Notes: generated by a model not told the origin, from the letters alone. 64,000 nt of DNA from Dipteronia dyeriana (GCA_032871835.1 CM065300.1:70319192-70383191); one strand, 5' to 3'; shown: positions 10,503 to 21,575, numbered from the stretch's first letter. A program made the numbers and translations.

Positions 10503-11768
10503 CTAGAAAAAGGAAACAAATTTCAAGGATAAAAAAGCTTCAAATGGTCGGTGTAAAACCCCTCCATCTGGTCGGGCGATCCAGTAAGCTCTGTGACCAG
10601 CTATCCTTTCGATCTTGTATGAGTCTGCCCATTTGTTAGCCAATGATCCCGCAACTTTATCTTTTGTGTTCAGTGATACTTTCCTAAGCACCAAGTCTCC
10701 TAGCTGGAATTTCCTGATCCGAACATGAGAATTGTAGTGTTGAGCCACTCTTTGTTGATATCCTGCATTCCGCAGTCGGGATTTCTCCCTTTTCTCTTCC
10801 AGCTCATCTAAGCTTTGTATAAGCATGTCAACATTCTGATCTTCATCATATAGCCTGACTCTTGGCGACATATACGATGGTTCTACCGGGATGACAACTT
10901 TTGTTCCAAATGCCAAAGAGAATGAAGTCTCTCTTGTAGAAGTCCTTACTGTCGTCCGATACGCCCATAATACTTCAGGAAGCTTTTCAACCCAGCTGCC
11001 TTTCTTGGCATCCAACTTTGCTTTGAGTGTGTGCTTGATGATTTTGTTTACTATTTCAGCTTGCCCATTGGATTGAGGGTGGGCAGGTGTGACATAATAA
11101 TTTGCAATTTGGTACTCGTCGCATAGCTGTCTGATTTTTTTATTGTCAAACTGTGTGCCGTTGTCAGTAATAATCCCCAAACCTATAGAGTATGTTTTTC
11201 TTTATAAAGTTTGTGGTATTTGCCTCCGTGATATGTACTAACGCTTCAGCTTCTACTCACTTCGTGAAATAATCAACGGCTACGATCGCATGCTTTGATC
11301 CACCCCCTGTCCCTGCCGGCATTGGGCCATTTAAATCCAGGCCCCACATGGAAAATGACTTTGGGGATGTGAGGCTTCTAAGTTATTCAGGGGGCTGTCG
11401 GATATCGTTGGTGATCCTTTGGCATGCATTGCAACTTTCTGAACATCGTTGTGCCTCTGTGAACAAAGTGGGCCGGTAAAAACCTTGCTTGAGTACCTTA
11501 TGTGCCAAACTCTTGCCTCCAATATGATTTCCGCATACTCCGCTGTGAACCTCCTGTAATATTCGGTATGCATCTTCCTCTGACACACAACGTTGGAGTG
11601 TTTGGGAAAATCCTTTTCTATACAATTCTCCTCGAATCAGGGGGTATCTTGCTGAGCGGTACCTTATCCGTTTCGCTTCTAAGGGATCTTCCGGGAGTAC
11701 ATTTCCTTCCAGGTATTTTTTTAGCTGAGTCATCCAACCGTCTAACGGTGATCGGATTTCTAAAACTT
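10503..11768 (-). pseudogene. Tat-like gypsy integrase, frameshifted
   Basis: Reads from 11733 downward. The zinc finger has His pairs in VHSGVCGNHIGG and Cys pair CNACQ (11383-11500). The core Asp is in AIVAVDYFTK (about 11270). After a frameshift and stop near 11180-11250 come the second Asp in IITDNGTQFDN (about 11160) and Glu in SNGQAEIVNK (about 11050). The C-terminus (GDLVLRKV, then KWADSYKIERI and AYWIARPDG) is the usual integrase tail with a degraded GPY module. It ends at TAG/TAA near 10503. Upstream homology breaks at about 11768, so RT is missing. Confidence 0.88.
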
Positions 11769-12283
11769 TAAATTTTTTTTCATTAGATTTACCTACTTTG
11801 ACTCGTGTATGTATTTATCAAAACTTCTTCATAATCAGTAGTCCACATGCAACACTGTAAGTTATTACGTACTAAGGAGAAAAAGAATATATATATATAT
11901 ATATCATGTAGAACTAAATTCTTACTTGAATCAGATACCATTATCAAATGGCTTCGTCTATTGTCTACGATTGTTTTTAGATGGAATCCTTCCCGTCTTG
12001 TTCATGATGATTTTCCGGTCTAATTGTTTCGCTGTTTTGTTTACTATTGTTCTTATTTCAACCAAAAAAAAAAGATCCAAACAAATGTAAAGAAAATAGG
12101 AGTACAAACAATTAAACAAGGATGGATAAGAGACAAATTCTTTCCGATGATTGATCAATGAACAACACTAATTTCATCTCAAACCTTTTGCAGATTCTAA
12201 AATAAAATAAGAGCTTGTATCTCCTTTTATTCTTAATCTCTCTAGTCACAATAGTTATTGCTTTCCTTCACATTCCTCTGCAA
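11769..12283. other. AT-rich spacer, nothing recognised
   Basis: Begins where integrase homology ends. A short (TA)n lies near 11889-11904. The part next to 12284 may be the 3' untranslated region of the gene tail on the minus strand. Confidence 0.4.
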
Positions 12284-12694
12284 TTAATCAGCCTCCTCCT
12301 TAACTTTTCCAGGGCAATAAGCCTTAGTCTGTAAATTTATTTTAAGATAATTCATTTTTGTGGAAATTCAAATTGATGGTTGTAAGTAGACCGAAAAATC
12401 AATTCTGTTTGAAGCAAAAAATAAGATCAAAGCAATTGTTAATATCTTACCATTTCAGTAGTTATAGAACCCGAGTACTCCATCTGCAAAAATTACATAT
12501 ATACAAACTTTTTATAGAAACATTTTATTAAAATTAAATAATTAACATTTGTACGACTAATAATAGGAAAAATATCACTGTTATAAATACCTCTAGTGAT
12601 ATTTTATTTAACTGCATGATAAGCATGCCTCTGCCATCAACATTCAAACCTGAAACACCACCCCTAGAGCTGGTTGTCTTCAATTTTCTCAAAA
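12284..12694 (-). pseudogene. 3' end of an unidentified spliced gene (three exons)
   Basis: Read on the minus strand, three short exons keep one open frame with proper splice signals. Exon a is 12694-12591, preceded by an AG at 12695-12696 and followed by GTATTTAT. It encodes LRKLKTTSSRGGVSGLNV and onward to MLIMQLNKISLE. Exon b is 12483-12451, between TTTTTGCAG and GTAAGATA, encoding MEYSGSITTEM. Exon c is 12328-12284, after TTTACAG, encoding TKAYCPGKVKEEAD then TAA. I do not recognise the protein. No upstream exons are visible beyond about 12720, so this is a fragment, a captured piece or the tail of a displaced gene. Chance is unlikely because three exons agree in frame and splice sites. 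Confidence 0.45.
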
Positions 12695-12837
12695 CTGCTT
12701 AAATAGTAGGTTTGCTAGGAGTTGAAAGAACTTTTGGTTAATGGTAATTAAATAATTAATAGTCTTTTGAATTTATATGAATTAAAAATAATACAATGGG
12801 TTTTGTGAAGTTAATACTGGCATCTTGCAAGATACTT

Positions 12838-13057
12838 TTCGCACTCTCCTCTTATTTGAAACGGTTTGTTAATATGAATTTATTAATATTAACTATTAAA
12901 AGAGAATATGATGGGTTTTCACACTCATCTTTTATTTGAAACAAATAGTTAATACAAATTTATTGATATTAACTATTAAAAGAGAATATGATAAGTTTTC
13001 ACGATCATCTTTTATTTGAAACAAATAGTTAATATAAATTTATTAATATTAATATAT
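12838..13057. repeat. 80-bp tandem repeat, about 2.7 copies
   Basis: A unit beginning near 12841, 12921 and 13001 contains 'tcttttatttgaaac', 'gttaatatraatttatt' and 'aactattaaaagagaata'. It is AT-rich, and the copies differ by a few bases. A (TA)n tract follows at about 13088-13118. Confidence 0.85.
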
Positions 13058-13084
13058 TTTTTTAAATATTATAAATATATGTTA

Positions 13085-13123
<39 letters not shown>

Positions 13124-13149
13124 AAAGTTGACCCTCGTGTTACCGTAAA

Positions 13150-13829
13150 CAGTGTTTTAGTAAACGTTAGATGCTAGTTGGATGGTAGACCAACGTCTAG
13201 CACCTAGGTGGCGCCTAGATGAATTCAATTTTTTTAAAATTGTTTTGCTTTATTTTTAATTTTATATTTCTATATTAGTATTGGAACCATACTAGTTAAT
13301 AGTTATTACTACTAGTCTACCACCGACCCACATTTTTCTTTAAAAGAAAATAATAATTAAAAACCCATAACTTTAATAATATATCTCAACTCTCAAGTAT
13401 ATCTCTGCCCTTCACATTCTCACATTCAGGCATTTACCACTTCCCAAAAAGTCAACATAAGGTTTCGTCCTACAATTATTTTTCAGTTCGTTTTCGTTTT
13501 TATTTTTTAAAAACGATTTCAAAAACACGTTCGTTAACCGTTTTTCATTTTATTTTTGAAAAATAAAAAAAAATGAAAAACAAGACCAGTGTTAAAAATA
13601 AAAGATTTGAAAAACATAAAATACTTGTTTTTTGTTTTTGTTTTTGTTTTTCATTTTGTTTTTTTTATATATATAAAAAAAATCATTTTTAAACTATTAA
13701 TTGTACTATTATACGTTTCATATGACTAGGACAAGACGAGACAAGATTTTTACATGACCAAAATACCCCTCTTATATATATATATATTCCAGAATAATTT
13801 ATTTCCAACTAGAACTAATTGCATTCATG

Positions 13830-13868
<39 letters not shown>

Positions 13869-14926
13869 TATAATTATTATTATATATATATATAATAATA
13901 ATGTATTAATATAATTTATAATGTTATTATATTATAGGATATAATTTTAAAAAATATAATATAAAATAATATATATAATATTATAATATATTATTATAGT
14001 ATATTCAATGATATTTAATATATATATTTTATTATAATATGTATATATATATATATATTGTAATTATTTATTTATAATTTAAGAGTTTTGTTTTGATTAA
14101 TTCATTTTTGATATGTTTTTTTGATGTTACTTTTGTTTAATTTAAAAATTACAATATAAAAATGATATTGATTAATTATGTAATCGATTTGTTTATAGTT
14201 GTAATAATATTAAACAAAATATCAAAATTACTATTTCAATTTGTAATAGTTTTCGGTTAACCTACCAGATGCGTTTTTTCCGTTTTCATTTTCAAAATAC
14301 AGCTTTCATTATATGCTATCTGAAGCGTTTCAGAATTCGAAACTGAAACAAAAAATATTGTTTTCATTTTTATTTTTATTTTTGAAAAACATAAATTAAA
14401 AAACGCTTACAGGACGAGCCATAATCTTCTCTGATCTCTCTCGATTCTCTCTCTCAATTTCACTCTTATTTCTTCTTCTTTCTGTATGCTACTAACCGAA
14501 CCGTGGTTTATAAAAAAAAATCTTCTTCTTTCCGCTTTTCGATTTCTAGAATAAATTTGATCGCCAAAACAAAGATCTGATCTGATGCTCTCTCTATCTC
14601 TCGATCTGGTTTTGTTCTTCAACTCTTTTACCACTTTCTTGAAATAATCCTTCAAGTTCTGGATTTTTTTCTCCTTGTTCGTTGTTAATGGTGTCGGATC
14701 TGGACATTGGACACATGGGTGTTCTTCTCTGCCGCCTTTTGAAGCTTCTGATCGGGGTGGTGACCACCCACTCACCGACGTGGACCGATTTTTTCGACCA
14801 TATCGATCAATTTTTTTCCTGACCGCCTAATATGGCCGCTTATGACGAAACGGGATGACCGACGTCCACCTAGCGTATTAGGCGGCGCCTAGGCTACCTA
14901 TTTTTTCGATTTTTCGAACACTTGTG
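13150..14926. mobile_element. hAT-like non-autonomous element with CAGTGTT end
   Basis: The left end is CAGTGTTTTAG. The right end read in reverse is CAAGTGTTCGAAAAATCG. Both ends carry inverted GC-rich blocks around 'cctaggyggcgcctag' (13205-13225 and 14865-14895). CAGTGTT-type termini are usual for hAT elements. It splits a repeat copy: 'tataaaagttgaccct' at 13120 on the left and 'gtgagagaactttag' at 14927 on the right are contiguous in the copies at 16455 and 16970. No transposase is seen. A clean 8-bp TSD is not apparent, so the exact ends and class are tentative. Confidence 0.55.
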
Positions 14927-16030
14927 AGAGAACTTTAGATTTAAATACATTATTTTCTATCTATATTAACAAATCAGGTCAATAGGCACTCTGTATTAAT
15001 ATACAAGTTAAATAGACACTCATAATTATAATTAATGAATACAATAAATCAATTATTTAAACCATTGGTATATCCTCTCTCTCTCCATAAACCATTTATG
15101 CATTCTCATCTCTCTCGATTTTCTCTATAAAAACCATTCAAAATCTCATATTTTTTTATCCCATTCTATTGACTTTCTTGGCAAACTCAAAACAAGTTGT
15201 GGAGAATCGGATGTTGTTGAGTGGTGAGAGGAATTTCTACAGATTGTTTTTTCAAATATTTGGTTTGAATGATTTTAATTTTTTTAGTTTTAGTTTTAGT
15301 TTTTGTTTTAATCTCACGTTTTTTCCATCTCATCCTATTGACTCTCCCTCACAAGCAAACTCAAAACAAGCGGTGGGGAATTTGATGGCGTTGGATGATG
15401 AGAGTAATTTCTACAGATTTTGTTTTAATATTTGGTTGAGTATTTTTTTTTTGAGGAAAAACTATATTAGTTAAAAATGTAATTTTGGATTGATCATGGA
15501 ATTTTAAGTTTGGTGGTATTTGATTTCAATTAGTTGTTCACTAAGGTGTTAGTTATGGAACATTCCGATAAGGCTAGCATCATGCTCATCACTATCAATG
15601 CAGAAAATCAATGAAGACTAGCATCATGCTCATCACCACCAATGCAGAAAATCACTTAATCGGATGAGATTTATTATGTTCTTTGTATTTATGATAGACT
15701 CGATAGGAAGACTATTACTATAGATATATATTAGGGTTATAGCCTTGGTTCGATTTTTCCCCAGATTTTTTTTAAAGGGAATTTACACTTGTTTTGTAGT
15801 TTTTTTTTTCTTTATATTTTTTTAAAACCTTTTTGTTCTCTTTTCTTTTTGATTTTTTAGATTGTATTAATTATGCATTAAATACAAGATTTTTTTTTCA
15901 AAAATAAATGTTTTTTGAATTTTAACTATTCATACAAATGATAATAATAACATTGATTGTAATATCTAATTAATGGTAATATGTTTTATAGAATTAATGA
16001 TAAATTTTAAAAACATATTAATTGTAATAT
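14927..16030 (+). repeat. Repeat family R1, copy A
   Basis: The shared order of landmarks is gtgagagaactttag, 'ttaaatacattatttt', tatctatattaacaaatcag, ataaaaaccattcaaaatc, ccattctattgactttcttg, 'tgagaggaatttctacagat', then 'ctagcatcatgctcatcac'. The block 'attgactYtcYYggcaaact ... aatttctac' is duplicated inside (about 15165-15245 and 15337-15415). Similar copies lie at 16436-16966 and 16967-19952. No protein is recognised, and small open frames such as 15169-15474 do not look coding. The TE class is unknown. Confidence 0.65.
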
Positions 16031-16435
16031 ATTAATGATATTATGATATCATAACAAAGAATTAAAATAATAGTTTTTGATCGATTATTATTTGTACACA
16101 TTATAAATATTAATTGTTGCATTCAATTTAATAGATTTTTTTTTTCCTAAATATAATAGATACACTCATAATTTATATATATGGTAGTAAATATTTTTTT
16201 TTACGATAGTAAAAAAATATTTTCTACTACTATTTGCATCTTCATAATTAATTGAAATTTTGTATTAGGTGAGAAAATTTTGATCATAAATCACAAATCA
16301 AAGTCAATTAAGAGACAGTCCTATAAATAACAAATTAAGAAGCAATCACATAATTAAACGTGTTGGGAGCTTTAATTTCAATCTATATTAACAAAACCGG
16401 ATAAATATGCACTCTAACAAAATTGACTCCTTAAT
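16031..16435. other. AT-rich spacer between R1 copies
   Basis: Mostly A/T runs, with no gene or known element seen. Confidence 0.4.
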
Positions 16436-16966
16436 CTATATCTATGTAATATATAAAAGCTGGCACTCACGGTGTCTGGTGTCGTCGTGAGAGAACTTTG
16501 GATTTAAATACATTATTTTATATCTATATTAACAAATCAGGTCAATAGGCACTTTGTATTAATATACAAGTTAAATAGGCATTTATGATTACAATTAATA
16601 AATACAATAAATCAATTATTTAAACCGTTGATATATCATCTCTCTCTCCATAAACCATTTATGTCCTTTAATCTCCCACAATTTTCTCTATAAAAAACCA
16701 TCCAAAATCTTACATTTTTTCTATCCCATTCCATTGACTTTCTCGGCAAACTCAAAACAAGCTGTGGAGAATCGGATGCCGTTGAGTGGTGAAAGGAATT
16801 TCTACGGATTTTTTTTAAAATATTTGGTTGAATGATTTTATATTTTTTAGTTTTAGTTTTTGTTTTAATCTCATGTTTTTTCCATCTCATCATATTGAAT
16901 CTCCCTTACAAGGAAACTCAAAACAAGTGGTGGGGAATTTGATAACGTTGGATGATGAGAGATATA
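16436..16966 (+). repeat. Repeat family R1, copy B (5' half)
   Basis: Starts near tctatatctatgtaatatat, then aaagctggcactcac, and matches copy A through 'cgttggatgatgagag'. There it stops, and the next copy begins directly with atataaaagctgaccc. The head-to-tail abutment without spacer suggests one copy inserted into, or recombined with, another. Confidence 0.65.
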
Positions 16967-17127
16967 AAAGCTGACCCTTATAGCACCACACGTATCGCCG
17001 TGAGGGAGCTCTGAACTTAAATGCCATATATATATATATATATATATCCTATAATTGAGCCATTAATTAGGATATTTTTTTTAAAATTTAATCATTAATG
17101 AGTTTTTTTTGCCTATTATTATTATTA

Positions 17128-17168
<41 letters not shown>

Positions 17169-17407
17169 ATACTCCTTAATTTCAATATTTTAAGTCTTCC
17201 ATTTATTTCCCTACCAGTTTCTTAATTTGAATTAGAAATAATGATCAATAATAAAACGTCAAAACTCCTATCATGTTCTCTTTTAAATCAGACTTTAAGT
17301 TTTGTCAATTAAACCACCTAATCATAATATGTCTATCACAATCTTTACTCAAAAACTCTCTCCTATTCCTAATCAATTTTATTTATAAAACCATCCAAAA
17401 TCTCACA
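16967..17407 (+). repeat. Repeat family R1, copy C, left part
   Basis: Begins tataaaagctgacccttata and reaches 'aaaaccatccaaaatctcac', where a Mutator-like element interrupts it. It contains (TA)n at about 17028-17047 and a long (ATT)n microsatellite at about 17114-17168. The copy resumes at about 18941. Confidence 0.6.
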
Positions 17408-17416
17408 TTTTTTCTC

Positions 17417-18940
17417 GTGGAAATGGTGAGATATGTCACATTTTTTTATGTGTGTTGCAGTGATGTCACCGCTTTAATAACTTAAGTTTAAAATACACCT
17501 ATTATGGTGAACTACCCAAATTACCCTTAAATAATTTATTTTTTAATCCCATTATGTTTCCATCTACACTTTGAAAACTATAACTCCCCCCTCTCTCTCC
17601 AAAAAACTTGTCTCTCTTCAGATTCTGCAGAAGAAGATAACCTATATTTGTGATCTTCGTTTAAATATTTTTATATATTACTTTGTGGTTTAACAATGTA
17701 TCCATTCTTTATGATTTGTTGTCCAGTCTTTGTATGAACATGTATGGACATTTTATTTTTCAAAAGATCGAACATTTTATTTTTAAAAGTAATGTTTAGT
17801 TAAATCGAGTATATTTGTAGCCAAATCGAGTCTTTTTTTTAATATGATCGAGCTTATTTTTGAAAGAATTGAGCATATTTTTGAAAGAATTGAAAGAATC
17901 GAGCATTTCTCAAAGGATCAAAAAAATTTCAAAGGATCAAAAAAATTTCAAAGGATCGAGAATTTTTTTGAAAGGATCGATATTTTTTTCAAAGGATCGA
18001 ATCGATAATATTTTTCAAAGGATCGAGATTATTTTTCAAAGGATCGAGAATATTTTTTTAAGGATCGAGAATTTTTGTCAAATGATTGAGAAGATTTTTC
18101 AAGAATCGAGATTTTTTTCAAAGGATCGAGATTTTTTTCAAAGGATCGAGATTTTTTTTCAAAGGATCGAGATTTTTTTTAAAGGATCGAGAATTTTTAT
18201 CAAATTATCGAGAATATTTTTCAAAAGATCGAGATTTTTTTCAAAAGATCGAGATTTTTTTCAAAAGATCGAGATTTTTTTCAAATGATCGAGAATATTT
18301 TTCAAAAGATCGAGAATATTTTTCAAAGGATCGAGATTTTTTTCAGAGGATCGAGAGTTTTTTTCAAAGGATCGAGAATATTTTTTAAAAGATCGAGAAT
18401 TTTTGTCAAATGATCGAGATTTTTTTCAAATGATCGAGAATATTTTTCAAGGGATCGAAATTTTTTTCAAAGGATCGAGATTTTTTTTTCAAAGGATCGA
18501 GATTTTTTTTCAAAGGATCGAGATTTTTTTTTCAAAGGATCGAGAATATTTTTCAAATGATCGAGATTTTTTTTTAGAAAATTAGGTTTAGTTAAATCGA
18601 GTATATTTGTAGCGAATTCGAGCATATATTAGAAAGAATCGAGGATTTTTTTTCAAAGAATCAAGCATATTTTCAAATAATCGAGAATATTTTTTAAAAG
18701 CATATTTTTCAAAGGATCGACTCTCGAATGCGTCTACGTAGCGCCTGAGTTTCAACGAAACTTTCTCTCTCTATTTCATGACTCTCACTGTAAAAAAAAT
18801 GAATGAAAAATTCTGATGGAACAACTATTGGGGGCATTTTTGTTCGTTCACCATAATTGGTGTCTTTTTAACATAAATTATTAAAACAGTGACAGTGCTG
18901 AAACGTCACCTCCAAAAAGTGTTATTTATTTTTTAAGCCC
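17417..18940. mobile_element. Mutator-like non-autonomous element carrying a minisatellite
   Basis: A perfect 9-bp duplication TTTTTTCTC flanks it (17408-17416 and 18941-18949), the TSD size of Mutator-like elements. The termini are inverted repeats of about 100 bp. On the left lie 'gcagtgatgtcaccgcttt' and 'cacctattatggtgaac' (17457-17511). On the right, read in reverse, lie 'cagcactgtcactgtttt' and 'caccaattatggtgaac'. It sits within an R1 copy whose two halves join across it, which confirms the boundaries. No transposase is present. The interior is mostly a 20-bp tandem array. Confidence 0.75.
17860..18726 (+). repeat. 19-21-bp minisatellite (aaaggatcgagattttttt type)
   Basis: About 40 imperfect copies of a unit reading aaaggatcgagatttttttc or aaatgatcgagaatatttttc. 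A flanking unit 'tttagttaaatcgagtatat' followed by 'ttgtagc' occurs on both sides (about 17796 and 18591), suggesting a larger duplication. The array gives long open frames in several registers because the unit lacks stops. These are not genes. Confidence 0.9.
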
Positions 18941-19952
18941 TTTTTTCTCCATCCCATTCTATTGACTCTCTCTCTAGGGAATTGGATAATGTTGGGTGGT
19001 GAGAGTAGTTTCTACATATTTTTATGAGTAATGTTACTTTGCCTAAATTTGGTGTCCAAATGATGTGGCAACACTGTAGTCCATTCATTTAAATTGAATT
19101 AGATTTGCATCATTTAAATGATTGGACTGGAGTGTTGCCACATCATTTGGACACCGGATTTAGACACCAAATTTTGGTAAAGTAACATTACTCTATTTTT
19201 ATTTTTATTTGGTTGAATGATTTCAATCTTTTAAGTTTTTTTTTTTCAATTTGTGGTGATTGCCAAAGGCCTCTCTCAAACACTATTCTCAGGTATCATT
19301 TTCTCATCAAAACAAAGTATCTATATATGTTTTTTTATTTATTTAAACACTTTAGAAGTTTTTTGTTTTCTTGTTTATTTTTATGAGGTAATTTTGGATT
19401 GATTATGTTTAGATATATTTTTGAATATTTAATAAGGTGTTCACTATATTGTTCGCTATACACCTTTCGATAAGGCTAGCATCCTGCTCATCACCACAAA
19501 TGTAGAAAATCAATGAGACCGAGTTAAGAAATGTGAAGTGCTCTGTACTTAATGACAGATTCGATAAACAGACTACTAATCCAAATAAATATTAGTGTTA
19601 TAGTATTTGGTTCTTAGCATAACGGTGTATGTCTGTATTGCCTCTTAAAAACACTGTATCTACCTAGATTTTCAGGTATCCAATACCTGAATTTGTTTTT
19701 AAAAGAAATTTACACTGATTTTTGTTACAGTTTTTTTTTTCTTACTAATTCTAGCATTTTTGTTTTGTTTTCTTTTTGGTTTTTTAGAATATATCAAAGA
19801 TTAAATACACTAAGATCATTACCAAAATAAATATTTTTTAATTTTAATTATTCTTATAAATAATAATAAATAAATATTTTTTTTAAAAAATTAAATATCA
19901 ATTGTAATACCAAATTAACGGTGACCTGTTTTATTATGGAATTAATGGTAAA
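18941..19952 (+). repeat. Repeat family R1, copy C, right part
   Basis: Continues R1 after the Mutator-like element: 'catcccattctattgactct', 'ttgggtggtgagagtagttt', then, after a MITE, 'ttatttggttgaatgattt'. Further on come 'ggctagcatcctgctcatca', matching 15571-15595, and 'aattaatggtaaatttta'. No coding capacity is recognised. Confidence 0.6.
19026..19193. mobile_element. Fold-back MITE with 9-bp TSD
   Basis: Near-complete inverted repeat of 168 bp. The left arm gagtaatgttactttgccta and 'aaatgatgtggcaacact' are mirrored by the right arm ending 'aaagtaacattactc'. TATTTTTAT flanks both sides (19017-19025 and 19194-19202), a perfect but AT-rich 9-bp duplication, suggesting a Mutator-type MITE. 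It lies inside R1 sequence, and the surrounding copy is continuous elsewhere. Confidence 0.8.
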
Positions 19953-20160
19953 TTTTAGGAAAATTATCATTTTCGTCCCTATATTTTGGCCAACAATGAC
20001 ATTTTTAACTGTCTTTCTTTTTTAGCTCCCGTTGTCTCTATGTTTTCAAAAATCCATCAAATCAGTCCCTCAGTTCCGTTAGTCAAATTTAATGGTTCAA
20101 AGGGTATTTTTATCTTTCAATAATGATATGCCACGTGTCACCATAAAATAAATAGGAAAT
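19953..20160. other. Non-coding repeat-like spacer
   Basis: Contains phrases common in plant dispersed non-coding repeats (attttcgtccctatattttg, tcagtccctcagttccgtta, gatatgccacgtgtcacc). No gene is seen and the class is unknown. Confidence 0.35.
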
Positions 20161-21575
20161 AATATATATATATATATATATATTACAAAAAAAAATTAAT
20201 ATACAATTACAAATTATAAACAAAAAAAAATTAAAAATTCCTTCATCTTCAAATTACAAATTATAAACATAATTAAAAATAAAAATAAAACTCTATCCCA
20301 ATCTTCATCTCCAACATCAACAAACTCCATCTTCATCTTCATCTTCAATATCAACACCAATCCATCAATTTCTTCATCACAAACAACCAACACAAAACAC
20401 AAATTAATTCCAAGAACAAAAACACAAATCAATTAAAACTATATATTTTAAACAAATAAACAAAAAAAAAGTCTTCTTATTTTTTCAGACACACATTTTC
20501 TCTCTCCCCAAACAAAACTCTTTCCCTTTCATTGACTATCGATCTCTCTCCCTCATCGACCGTCGATTGTCGACCATCGATCTCTCTCTCCCTCATCGAC
20601 CATCGACCATCGACCATCTCTCTCTCTATGTTTTCTCATCGACCATCTAATTTGGGGTTTAGGTTTTCGATTTGTGTTTTTGTGGATGTTTAGAGCGGCT
20701 GGTGCAGCAACCGGACCGTCGCAAAGGGAGAGGCTGTGTTCCAGTGGAGAGAGAGGCAATGTTTCTCCATTGATGATGGATCTGGGTCTCTTTTGAGGGT
20801 GGTAGGTGTTTCAGTGGTTTGAATTTGGTGGGTGGGTTGTATGGGGGTAGCTGGAGGTTGAGAGTGGTGGTTCACGGTGGCTTTGTTCACCGCGAAAGAG
20901 AGCCTACTCTTCCATGGAGTTCATAGCTGTGTTTCGATCGTTTTTGATGAATGTGTTTGTTTTCTGGGTTTGGGTTTGGGTTTGGGTTTGGTGGGTTTGG
21001 TGGTGGCAAGTGTTTCGGTGGTCTGGGTTTGGTGGGTGGGTTGTGTGGTGGTGGCTGGATGCCAGGGGTGGTGGTTCGCGGTTGTGTATGGATTTGGTGG
21101 TGGTGACTCCGTTTGCCGTGAATGAGAGCCTCCCCTTCCATGGAGTTCATCGCTGAACTGGTATTGGTGGATTTTTTGTTTTGTTTTTGTTTTTTTAGAG
21201 AGATGGATGATGATGTTTTAGTGGTATTGTGTTTGGTTTTCTGGGTTTGTTTTTTACGAAAGGATGACGTGTTGGAATCCCGTTCACCGGTAACGTAGCA
21301 GAAATCAGTTTTAATTTTTTTATACAAATCGTAATTGATCTGGGACCTGTGAACTTGGGATCGTAACTATCAAAACTAATACATATAAAATTATTACAAC
21401 AATAAAATATATGTATATACAGGAAATTGAAATCAATATAAAGGGAAGAAGAAAATAAAACCATACCAACGTTTGAAGACTTCTTCACTTCTTGTAATGC
21501 TCCTGATCTGTACCACTCGATCTTCTTCGCTATCTCTCGGAACTGGTAACGGCGTGTGGGCACGTCACGTACTCA
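20161..21575. other. CT-rich then G/T-rich spacer, no supported gene
   Basis: A (TA)n at about 20164-20184, a CT-rich stretch with repeated 'atcgaccatcgacc' (20565-20620), then G/T-rich sequence with a duplicated block (separate entry). Short open frames on both strands have low-complexity products and no recognisable domain. The texture is like a plant 5' untranslated region, but no downstream gene is visible. Confidence 0.4.
20799..21156 (+). repeat. Tandem duplication of about 200 bp, with a TTTGGG run
   Basis: Two copies, starting near 20799 and 20999, share 'tttggtgggtgggttgt' and end at 'ccatggagttcat' (20911 and 21138). A (tttggg)n run sits at about 20962-20990 between them. It is not the plant telomere repeat (TTTAGGG). 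Confidence 0.75.

Larger units (their letters stand above)
684..11768 (-). mobile_element. Tat-like Ty3/gypsy retrotransposon, truncated, with nested insertions
   Basis: Minus-strand integrase (10503-11768) is followed, downstream in element orientation, by a non-coding region with tandem repeats and then by a long ORF on the opposite strand (pieces at 684-739, 6292-6391 and 7991-9642). An extra, often antisense, ORF between pol and the 3' LTR is a known trait of the Tat lineage. The integrase zinc-finger region, of the type HxGxCGNHxGG followed by CxxC, also fits Tat. Homology stops abruptly at about 11768, so gag, protease and RT are missing. A gypsy element (740-6286) and a copia LTR (6392 to about 7985) are inserted in it. 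The 3' LTR was not located. Confidence 0.7.

Noticed and set aside
14407..14775. 122-codon minus-strand frame in the hAT-like element
   Set aside because: No ATG start at its beginning, low-complexity charged product, no transposase motif.
17860..18585. Long overlapping open frames with repeating FQRIEIFFKGSRFF-like products
   Set aside because: They arise because the 19-21-bp repeat unit lacks stops in several frames. Unit length varies, so no frame is conserved.
20962..20990. Possible interstitial telomere repeat
   Set aside because: The unit is TTTGGG, not TTTAGGG, and only about five units are present.
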